Part shown: positions 1 through 7,416 of the stretch, piece by piece
How positions within the stretch are numbered: the stretch's first letter is position 1
Layout of the letters: each line of letters begins with the position of its first letter
DNA from: Tenacibaculum sp. 190130A14a
GTDB lineage: Bacteria; Bacteroidota; Bacteroidia; Flavobacteriales; Flavobacteriaceae
NCBI RefSeq assembly: GCF_964048965.1
Contig: NZ_OZ040189.1
Location: 1,674,001-1,738,000 of the forward strand
Reading direction: 5' to 3'
DNA: 64,000 nt
Notes under the pieces: model-generated
The model's input: the letters and a program-made list of their open reading frames with translations, nothing else
What the model was told of the DNA's origin: nothing
The model's database searches: none
Translations under genes and position numbers: made by a program

Positions 1-467
1 GTGCACGTCGCTATGCAGAATCTCAATACCATGGTGTTGAACGGTATATGAAAAGTATTGGAGTTGATAAACCAATTCATATAGGAGAAACAGGTTGGGC
101 TAGTTATTCAAATGAGTTTTATGGTAATAAAGGTTCTAAAGCCACAGATGAATATAAAGAAGCACTTTTTTATGAGCATATGAGAGATTGGACAGCTAAA
201 GAGGGCATGTCGTGTTTCTATTTTGAAGCTTTTGATGAAACTTGGAAAGATGCTCAAAACCCTGAAGGATCAGAAAACTATTTTGGTTTATTTACCGTAG
301 ATGGAAAAGCAAAATATGCTTTATGGGATTTAGTAGATAAAGGAGTTTTTAAAGGATTAAAACGAGGAGGAAATAAAATAGTTAAAACCTACAACGGAAG
401 CAAAGAGAATCTTCTGGTAGATGTATTAATGCCTCCTTTAAGAAAGGAACTGGTAATAACACCATAA
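1..467 (+). CDS. GH17-type beta-glucanase, 3' part only
   Basis: The frame is open from the first bases of the window (codons start at position 3), so the gene begins upstream and only about 154 residues are visible. They align by eye with the C-terminal half of the two GH17 domains further right: an IGETGW motif carries the likely nucleophile Glu (bases 87-89) and is followed by FYFEAFDETWK and a YFGLF segment, the positions of FYFSSFDESWK and YWGIW in the paralogues. GH17 enzymes cleave beta-1,3-glucans such as laminarin. A C-terminal tail of about 45 residues goes beyond the end of the paralogues and is not recognised. The stop overlaps the next ATG by one base (TAATG), so the two genes are probably translationally coupled. 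Signal peptide and acid/base residue lie outside the window, so the cellular location is unknown. Confidence 0.8.
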   Translation, partial: ARRYAESQYHGVERYMKSIGVDKPIHIGETGWASYSNEFYGNKGSKATDEYKEALFYEHMRDWTAKEGMSCFYFEAFDETWKDAQNPEGSENYFGLFTVDGKAKYALWDLVDKGVFKGLKRGGNKIVKTYNGSKENLLVDVLMPPLRKELVITP

Positions 468-1963
468 TGATTATGATACTTATAAAGAGATTAACATTTT
501 TCGTTCTAATTTTTATAATGATGACTCAATGTAAAAATAATTCAGAATTAAAGCTAGAAGTACTAGAAACATCAGCTAGTGGGAATAAACTAACGCCAAT
601 ATCTGAATTTTCTATAGAAGGACATTTATCGAAAATAAGTATCAATCCTGAAAAAAAATATCAAACAATTACCGGGTTTGGAGGCTCTTTTACAGAAGCA
701 TCTGCCTATTTGTTAAACAAACTAAGTAAGAAAAATAGAGATAAAGTATTACAAGCATATTTTGGAAAGGAAGGAGCAAATTATTCCTTAACAAGAACGC
801 ATATAAGCTCCTGTGATTTTTCATTGAGCAACTATACATATGCTCCAGTAGCTGAAGATATGGAGCTTGAACATTTTAATATAGAAGAGGATAAAGAAGA
901 TTTGGTACCCATGATAAAAGATGCTATGTCTATTTCTAATGAAGGGTTTAAGATTATAGCATCTCCATGGACCGCTCCACCTTGGATGAAAGATAATAAC
1001 CATTGGGTTGGAGGTAAGCTGTTACCAAAATATAATGATAGCTATGCGCTGTTCTTTTCTAAGTATTTAAAAGCCTATAAAAAAGAAGGAATTGATATAT
1101 GGGGAGTAACAGTTGTCAATGAACCTCATGGAAATGGAAACAATTGGGAGAGTATGCACTTTTCACCGAAAGAGATGACCGATTTTGTACAATATCATTT
1201 AGGCCCAAAACTAGAAAAAGAAGGCTTAGAAAAGGTGAAAATTTTTGGGTATGATCAGAATAGAGATGGTTTAAAGGAATGGGTAGATGAAATGTACAAA
1301 GATGAAAATTCTTCTAAATACTATGCAGGAACTGCAATTCATTGGTATGAGAGTACAGTTGATTATTTTCCAAAGGCATTGCAATATGCACATAAGAAAG
1401 CTCCTAATAAGTATCTAATTCAAACAGAAGCTTGTGTAGATTCAGAAGTTCCTAAATGGAAAGATGATGCTTGGTATTGGAGTAAAGAAGCTACAGATTG
1501 GGGTTGGGATTGGGCACCAGAGCATCAGAAAAGCTGGCATCCTAAGTATGTACCCGTATACCGTTACGCAAGAGATATTATTGGCTGTTTAAATAATTGG
1601 GTAGATGGCTGGGTAGATTGGAATATGGTTTTAAATAAACAAGGAGGCCCTAATTGGTTTAAAAATTGGTGTGTAGCTCCGGTTATAGTAGACGAAGAAG
1701 CAGATGAGGTATACTTAACACCAATTTATTATACACTTGCTCATTTCAGCAAATACATTCGTCCTAAGGCAGTAATCATAGAATCAGAAACAAATGATGC
1801 TCAAGTTATGGTTACCGCAGCACTCAATCCTGATAAGACCATTTCAGTAATATTATTTAATCCTACTCATGAGAAGAAGCAGTTCACAATTGAGTTAAAT
1901 AATAAAACGAAAAACATTTCAATAGGAAAGCAAGCAATACAAACTATCATCATTACTAATTAA
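467..1963 (+). CDS. GH30-family glucosidase lipoprotein
   Basis: A 498-residue glycoside hydrolase of family GH30. The N-terminus is hydrophobic and ends in a lipobox-like MMTQC with Cys22, so the enzyme is probably a lipoprotein of the cell envelope. The TIM barrel opens with the TGFGGSFTEA motif. The likely acid/base is Glu219 in VVNEPHG and the likely nucleophile is Glu321 in QTEAC. The C-terminal 80 or so residues match the beta-sandwich that GH30 enzymes carry. In laminarin loci GH30 enzymes are usually thought to remove beta-1,6-linked glucose branches; that substrate is inferred from the GH17 neighbours. The start at 467 overlaps the preceding stop; an alternative ATG at 473 would shorten the protein by two residues. 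The length is normal for the family. Confidence 0.9.
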   Translation: MIMILIKRLTFFVLIFIMMTQCKNNSELKLEVLETSASGNKLTPISEFSIEGHLSKISINPEKKYQTITGFGGSFTEASAYLLNKLSKKNRDKVLQAYFGKEGANYSLTRTHISSCDFSLSNYTYAPVAEDMELEHFNIEEDKEDLVPMIKDAMSISNEGFKIIASPWTAPPWMKDNNHWVGGKLLPKYNDSYALFFSKYLKAYKKEGIDIWGVTVVNEPHGNGNNWESMHFSPKEMTDFVQYHLGPKLEKEGLEKVKIFGYDQNRDGLKEWVDEMYKDENSSKYYAGTAIHWYESTVDYFPKALQYAHKKAPNKYLIQTEACVDSEVPKWKDDAWYWSKEATDWGWDWAPEHQKSWHPKYVPVYRYARDIIGCLNNWVDGWVDWNMVLNKQGGPNWFKNWCVAPVIVDEEADEVYLTPIYYTLAHFSKYIRPKAVIIESETNDAQVMVTAALNPDKTISVILFNPTHEKKQFTIELNNKTKNISIGKQAIQTIIITN

Positions 1964-1975
1964 AAGAAACTAACA

Positions 1976-4306
1976 ATGTCACAATCAGTAAAAGTTCCAT
2001 TCGGTCAAAAAGTCGCTTTTGGTGTTGGTATGTTTGCCAATCAAATGTTTCCTGCAATATTGGGTATTTTCATGGTAGTCTTGGTAGAAGATTTAAAATT
2101 TACAGGACTTATGTGGGGAATGATTTATTTATTCCCAAGATTGTTTGATGCTATCACCGATCCTTTAATGGGGTTTATTTCAGACAACACGAAATCTAAA
2201 TGGGGAAGACGTAGACAATATGTTTTGGCAGGAGGAATTGTAATGGGAATTGCATATGTTTTTATGTGGCAACTCTTTAAAGAGAATACGGTACAATACA
2301 ATTTTTGGTATTTCTTTCTTTGGTCTGTTGTGTTTTACTTGGGACTTACGCTTTTCAGTGTTCCTTATGTAGCGATGGGATATGAAATGAGTGATGATTT
2401 CCATGAACGTACAAATATTATGGCAATTGCTCAATGGATTGGACAATGGGCTTGGGTAATAGCACCCTTATTTTGGATTATTATGTACGATCCAGAATGG
2501 TTTCCTTCTGCAGATGTAGCTGCCAGAAAATTAGCCATATGGGTAGCCGTTCCATGTGCTATTTGTGCTATTGTACCCGCATTGTTTATTAAAAGTGAAT
2601 CTACCTTAGATAAAGATTATGAGCCATTAAACATTTTAAACATTAGTGGTAGCTTAAAGAAAATACTGAGGAGTTTTGTAGAAGCATTTAGAATGAAAGA
2701 GTTTAGAAAGCTATGTCTTGCTACATTTTTTATTTACAATGCCTTTATGGCTGTATCCTCATTAACATTTTTTGTAATAGTCTATAAGTTATTTAATGGT
2801 AGTGCAGAAGCATCGGGTATATGGATATCCCTATTTGGAGCTTTAGGAGCTTTAGGAACCACTTTTATAGTAATACCTGTTGTAGCCTGGCTTTCAAAAA
2901 GAATGGGTAAGAAAAAGGCATTTATGTTATGCCAAACGATTTCTATTCTAGGATATATTATGATGTATTTTCTGTTTATTCCAGGGAAACCATGGATGTA
3001 TATCATAGCCTTACCATTCTTTTCTTTCGGTATTGGGAGTTTATTTACCATTATGATGTCAATGACAGCCGATGTAATAGATATTGATGAATTGAATACA
3101 GGAAAACGTAGAGAAGGAATTTTTGGAGCAATTTATTGGTGGATGGTAAAAGTAGGTTTCGCAATTGCAGGAGCATTGAGTGGTGTTATCATATGGGCGG
3201 TTGGTTTTAATGCCGATTTACCAACAGTAGAGCAGCAAGCTTCAGTAGATGGATTACACGCATTTTTTTGCTTTTTCCCCATTATAGGAACAGTAGCGGC
3301 AATGTACGTAATGCGTAATTATAGTGTTTCAGAAGCAAGAGCGAATGAAATTCGTGCACAACTAGATCGTAGAAAGAAACCAGTAGGGTCTTCATACTAT
3401 CAAACAAATAAATTGGCATCTTTATTTTCTTCTAATTTAAATATTGATAATTCTACAGAGATCGATTTCAAATCAAAATCAGCAGAAGAAATCAAAACAA
3501 TGTTCAGAAACACATTGCAAAATAAAATGCACGGATTGTGTTTTAGTCCGTATTTAGAAGGACAAAACATAGGAGACCAGCTATCAGAAAGTCAAATTCA
3601 ACAACGTATGGATATTGTTGCTCCTTATACAGGTTGGATTCGTTCTTTTTCATGTACAGACGGAAATGAGCTCATACCAAAAGTAGCCAAAAGCAGGCGC
3701 TTAAAAACAATGGTGGGAGCTTGGATTGGAAATGATAGCGATAAGAATGCAGTAGAGATTGATAATTTAATCAAGTTGGCTAAAGAAGGATATGTAGATG
3801 TAGCAGTTGTTGGAAATGAAGTTTTATTACGTGAAGATTTAAGTGAAGAAGAACTCATAAACAATATCCTCAAAGTAAAAAAAGCCTTGCCAGATATTTC
3901 GGTAGGATATGTAGATGCTTATTACCAATTTGTAGAAAGACCTAAATTGGTTGAGGTGTGCGATGTTATTTTGGTAAACTGTTATCCGTTCTGGGAAGGA
4001 AGTTCTATTGAAGAGGCTTCAGAGTATTTAAGAAAAATGTTTGCAGTTACACAACAAATAGCTAATGGAAAACAAGTAGTTATTACAGAAACCGGATGGC
4101 CTAATAAAGGAGATAATACAGAGAAAGCAGAACCTTCAGAAAGTAACGCGATGAAATACTTTATAAATACCATTGTATGGTCTCAACAAAAAAATATACC
4201 GCTGTTTTATTTCTCTTCTTTTGATGAATCTTGGAAAGTACATCAAGAAGGAGATGTTGGTTCACGTTGGGGAATTTGGAACAAGAATGAAAAGTTAAAA
4301 TATTAA
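1976..4306 (+). CDS. Sugar:cation symporter fused to a GH17 glucanase domain
   Basis: A 776-residue two-part protein. Residues 1 to about 455 are a full-length GPH-type (MelB-like, MFS_2) sugar-cation symporter with about twelve hydrophobic segments and conserved loop residues such as DPLMGFISDNT and KWGRRRQ. A polar linker (about 455-488) leads into a complete GH17 domain (about 489-776) with acid/base Glu615 in VVGNE and nucleophile Glu705 in ITETGWPNKG. Transporters of this family have both termini in the cytoplasm, so the GH17 domain should face the cytosol and hydrolyse imported beta-1,3-gluco-oligosaccharides at the inner membrane; this topology is inferred. There is no frameshift or internal stop at the junction. 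The downstream gene is a free copy of the same GH17 domain. Spacing to the GH30 gene is 12 bases, so the genes look co-transcribed. Confidence 0.9.
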   Translation: MSQSVKVPFGQKVAFGVGMFANQMFPAILGIFMVVLVEDLKFTGLMWGMIYLFPRLFDAITDPLMGFISDNTKSKWGRRRQYVLAGGIVMGIAYVFMWQLFKENTVQYNFWYFFLWSVVFYLGLTLFSVPYVAMGYEMSDDFHERTNIMAIAQWIGQWAWVIAPLFWIIMYDPEWFPSADVAARKLAIWVAVPCAICAIVPALFIKSESTLDKDYEPLNILNISGSLKKILRSFVEAFRMKEFRKLCLATFFIYNAFMAVSSLTFFVIVYKLFNGSAEASGIWISLFGALGALGTTFIVIPVVAWLSKRMGKKKAFMLCQTISILGYIMMYFLFIPGKPWMYIIALPFFSFGIGSLFTIMMSMTADVIDIDELNTGKRREGIFGAIYWWMVKVGFAIAGALSGVIIWAVGFNADLPTVEQQASVDGLHAFFCFFPIIGTVAAMYVMRNYSVSEARANEIRAQLDRRKKPVGSSYYQTNKLASLFSSNLNIDNSTEIDFKSKSAEEIKTMFRNTLQNKMHGLCFSPYLEGQNIGDQLSESQIQQRMDIVAPYTGWIRSFSCTDGNELIPKVAKSRRLKTMVGAWIGNDSDKNAVEIDNLIKLAKEGYVDVAVVGNEVLLREDLSEEELINNILKVKKALPDISVGYVDAYYQFVERPKLVEVCDVILVNCYPFWEGSSIEEASEYLRKMFAVTQQIANGKQVVITETGWPNKGDNTEKAEPSESNAMKYFINTIVWSQQKNIPLFYFSSFDESWKVHQEGDVGSRWGIWNKNEKLKY

Positions 4307-4320
4307 AACAAAGAATTGCA

Positions 4321-5217
4321 ATGTCATTTAGAACGGGAAAAATAAAATCTTTAACAGTAAGTTCAGGAATATCTTTTGAGGGGAAATCTACAGAAGATTT
4401 GAAGGAGTTATTCAATGATATTTTAGCGAATGGAATGTATGGTTTATGTGCCAGTTTTTATGAAGAAGGTCAGGAACCAGGAGATCAACTAACCGAAGAA
4501 CAAATAAGAAGAAGGTTAACCATTATGAAACCTCATATTAAATGGATTCGTTCTTTTTCTTGTACCGAAGGAAATGAGTTAATTCCCAAAATAGCTAAAG
4601 AAATGGGAATTAAAACCTTAGTGGGAGCTTGGTTAGGAGATGATTTAGAAATCAATGAAAATGAGATTAAGGGACTGATACAATTGGCAAAAAAAGGATA
4701 TGTTGATATTGCTGCGGTAGGTAATGAGGTAATGTATAGGAGAGATTTATCGGAAGAAGAATTGCTAGCATATATGCAACAAGTAAAAAAAGAGTTACCT
4801 ACAAATATTCCTATGGGCTATGTTGATGCCTATTATGAATTTACTGAAAGACCTAAAATTACGCAAGCTTGTGATGTCATACTTACCAACTGTTATCCTT
4901 ACTGGGAAGGTTGTCATATAGATTATTCTTTGATGTATATGAAGCAAATGTATTATCAAGCTTTAGATGCAGCCAATGGAAAACCAGTTATTATTACAGA
5001 AACAGGTTGGCCAAGTAAGGGAGAAGGTTTAGAAGGAGCAATACCTTCTTATGAGAATGCCTTAAAGTATTTGATAAATGCTCAAAAATGGTCTTCAGAA
5101 GATAATATACCGATGTTCTATTTCTCTTCTTTTGATGAATCTTGGAAGGTTGGAGATGAAGGAGATGTAGGAGCATATTGGGGAATTTGGGATAAAAATG
5201 AAAAGTTAAAGTATTAA
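4321..5217 (+). CDS. Cytoplasmic GH17 beta-1,3-glucanase
   Basis: A 298-residue stand-alone GH17 domain that aligns along its whole length with the C-terminal domain of the preceding transporter fusion; both end in KNEKLKY. The likely acid/base is Glu136 in AVGNEVMYR and the nucleophile is Glu227 in ITETGWPSKG. There is no signal peptide, lipobox or membrane segment, so it should act in the cytoplasm on imported laminari-oligosaccharides. The close similarity to the fused domain suggests an intragenic or tandem duplication. The ATG lies 14 bases after the previous stop, and the next gene starts 2 bases after this stop. The exact specificity (exo or endo, oligosaccharide length) cannot be read from the sequence. 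Confidence 0.88.
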   Translation: MSFRTGKIKSLTVSSGISFEGKSTEDLKELFNDILANGMYGLCASFYEEGQEPGDQLTEEQIRRRLTIMKPHIKWIRSFSCTEGNELIPKIAKEMGIKTLVGAWLGDDLEINENEIKGLIQLAKKGYVDIAAVGNEVMYRRDLSEEELLAYMQQVKKELPTNIPMGYVDAYYEFTERPKITQACDVILTNCYPYWEGCHIDYSLMYMKQMYYQALDAANGKPVIITETGWPSKGEGLEGAIPSYENALKYLINAQKWSSEDNIPMFYFSSFDESWKVGDEGDVGAYWGIWDKNEKLKY

Positions 5218-5219
5218 AA

Positions 5220-6194
5220 ATGGTTACGTTAAAACAGTTATCTAAAGAGTTGGGAGTATCAATTTCAACTGTTTCTAAAGCTTTAAGTGATAGTTTTGAA
5301 ATAAGTGAAAGAACCAAGAAAAAAGTACTAGCATTAGCTAGGAAATACAATTATCGTCCCAATAATGTAGCTGTTAATCTTAGAGCGAAATCTACAAAAA
5401 CAATAGGGGTAATTATACCTAATATTTTCAATCATTTTTACACTAAAATTCTCTCTGGAATAGAACAAGAAGCAAAAAGGAATAACTATAAGGTTATTGT
5501 TTCTATCTCTAATGAAACAGTCTCTTCAGAAAAAGAAGGTATTTCTTTTTTCTCTAATGGAAGTGTAGACGGAATTTTGTTAGCACCTTCAGAAGAAACA
5601 GAAAAATTAGGAAACTATAAGCATATTTCTGCCTTACACCAAAAAGAGATTCCGTTTGTTTTATTTGATCGATATTCAGAAAAATTGAACTCAGATAAAG
5701 TAATTATCAATGATTTTGATTCTGCAAAAAAAACGGTAAAGTATCTCATAAATAAAGGAAGAGAAGAAATAGTAGTCGTTTCTTTAATAAAACATTTGAG
5801 TGTAGGAGAGTTGAGAAAAAAAGGAGCTTTTGATGCATCTAAGAAAATTACACTACTAGAATTTGAAAAAGAAGAGGAGTTAGAAGAAGCATTTCTAAAA
5901 TTAATTAAGCGTAAGCGTATAGATGCCGTTTTAGCATTGGATGAGTTGTCGGGTATTATAACTTTAAACATAGCAAGAACAGTAGCATTTAAAATTCCTG
6001 AAGAGTTAACCATTATTAGTTTTAGTCAAGGAGTTTTATCTGAATATTCGTATCCGAAACTTTCTACAATTAATCAGCATGCAAAAGAAATAGGAGAAAA
6101 TTCTGTACAGTTATTATTAACTAGATTAAAAAACAAAGAAGCCTCTTATAAAACAAGAATCATTAAAACAGCTTTAGAGATTCATCAAACATAA
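5220..6194 (+). CDS. LacI-family transcriptional regulator
   Basis: A 324-residue LacI/GalR-type regulator. The N-terminal helix-turn-helix (residues 2-25, LKQLSKELGVSISTVSKAL) is followed by the hinge helix region (RPNNVAVNLR) and a periplasmic-binding-like effector domain starting at TKTIGVIIPNIFNHFY. The length is slightly below the usual 330-345. The ATG begins 2 bases after the GH17 stop, so it is very probably part of the beta-glucan operon and autoregulated with it; the inducer would be an imported glucoside, which is inferred from context. It ends 4 bases before the convergent Pol IV gene, and I see no hairpin terminator between them. Confidence 0.92.
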   Translation: MVTLKQLSKELGVSISTVSKALSDSFEISERTKKKVLALARKYNYRPNNVAVNLRAKSTKTIGVIIPNIFNHFYTKILSGIEQEAKRNNYKVIVSISNETVSSEKEGISFFSNGSVDGILLAPSEETEKLGNYKHISALHQKEIPFVLFDRYSEKLNSDKVIINDFDSAKKTVKYLINKGREEIVVVSLIKHLSVGELRKKGAFDASKKITLLEFEKEEELEEAFLKLIKRKRIDAVLALDELSGIITLNIARTVAFKIPEELTIISFSQGVLSEYSYPKLSTINQHAKEIGENSVQLLLTRLKNKEASYKTRIIKTALEIHQT

Positions 6195-6198
6195 CTAA

Positions 6199-7416
6199 TT
6201 ACCTTCTTCTATTGGCTAATAATGGAGGAGGTTCTCCTTTAAAAGGATTCCATCTAGAAATACTTTTAGCTTCCATACCTTGGGCACGCATTACAGCTCT
6301 ATCGCCATACCGTTCTCTTAGTTTATCCATTGCGCTATATAGGTTGATAATCTTTTCATCATCATCAAAAAGATCAATTTGATGAGCACCTTCAACCAAA
6401 TGAGAAAAACGAACCCCTACAAGGCGAACGAGCATTCTTCTTTTGTAAAGCTTTTTATAGAGCTCTTTAACAATAGGAATTATTTTATGATCAGCAGCGC
6501 TATAAGGAATACGTTGTTGTTGGGTATAGGTTTGGAAATCGGAATATCGTATTTTAAAAGTAATGCATGCAGTAAGTTTGTTTCCGCGTCGTAATTGATA
6601 AGCTAAATTCTCAGCCATAGCCACAATAATACTTTCTAATTTTCTAACATCTGTAGTGTCTTTATCAAAAGTACGTTCGGTAGAAATTGATTTTCGTTCA
6701 TGATATTGTACAACAGGACTGTTATCGATTCCATTTGCTTTTTTCCAGATAGAAACTCCGTTTTTTCCAAATACTCTCGACATCATTTCAATAGGCATTT
6801 CTTGAATAGATTTAATTCTTTTTAATCCTAAATCACAAAGAGACCTATAAGTAACTTCACCAACCATAGGGATTTTCTTTACAGAAAGAGGGGAGAGAAA
6901 TGGTTTTTCGTTGCCTTTATCAATCTTAATTTGATTGTTAGGTTTTGCTTCTCCTGTAGCAATTTTAGAAACGGTTTTATTAATAGAATGTCCAAATGAA
7001 ATAGGGAGTCCGGTTTCTTTAATGATTTTCTGTCGTAGTTCTGTAGCTAATTGATGACAACCAAAGAATTTATCCATTCCAGTTAGGTCTATATAGAATT
7101 CATCTACAGAAGTCTTTTCATATAAAGGAACCGATTCTTTGATTACTTCAGTAACCAAATTAGAATACTTAGAATAAATTTGAGAGTTTCCCCGAATAAT
7201 AATGGCTTCAGGACATAATTGCTTTGCCATTCGCATAGGCATTGCAGAATGAATTCCGAAAGTTCTGGCTTCGTAACTACAAGAAGCCACGACACCTCTG
7301 TCGGAGGTACCACCTATAAGAATGGGTTTTCCAATTAATTTACTATCTAATAATCGTTCACAAGAAACAAAGAAAGTATCGAGATCCATATGTACAATTG
7401 ATCTTTGTGTACTCAT
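6199..7416 (-). CDS. dinB: Y-family DNA polymerase IV
   Basis: A 405-residue Y-family translesion polymerase. The catalytic acids are visible: Asp11 in the N-terminal HMDLDTFF and Asp105-Glu106 in SVDEFYIDL. The little-finger domain occupies roughly residues 240-350, and QIDLF at 346-350 fits a beta-clamp binding motif. The start codon overlaps the stop of the upstream dnaE-type gene (ATGA), so the two polymerases are translated from one message. Pairing a Y-family polymerase with a second DnaE and a LexA-like repressor resembles the inducible mutagenesis cassettes (imuB/dnaE2 type) of other phyla, though ImuB itself lacks an intact active site whereas this protein keeps its own. Confidence 0.93.
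   Translation of the reverse strand: MSTQRSIVHMDLDTFFVSCERLLDSKLIGKPILIGGTSDRGVVASCSYEARTFGIHSAMPMRMAKQLCPEAIIIRGNSQIYSKYSNLVTEVIKESVPLYEKTSVDEFYIDLTGMDKFFGCHQLATELRQKIIKETGLPISFGHSINKTVSKIATGEAKPNNQIKIDKGNEKPFLSPLSVKKIPMVGEVTYRSLCDLGLKRIKSIQEMPIEMMSRVFGKNGVSIWKKANGIDNSPVVQYHERKSISTERTFDKDTTDVRKLESIIVAMAENLAYQLRRGNKLTACITFKIRYSDFQTYTQQQRIPYSAADHKIIPIVKELYKKLYKRRMLVRLVGVRFSHLVEGAHQIDLFDDDEKIINLYSAMDKLRERYGDRAVMRAQGMEAKSISRWNPFKGEPPPLLANRRR

Noticed and set aside
6194..6199. Terminator between the LacI and Pol IV genes
   Set aside because: Only four bases separate the two stop codons and no hairpin is visible on either side.
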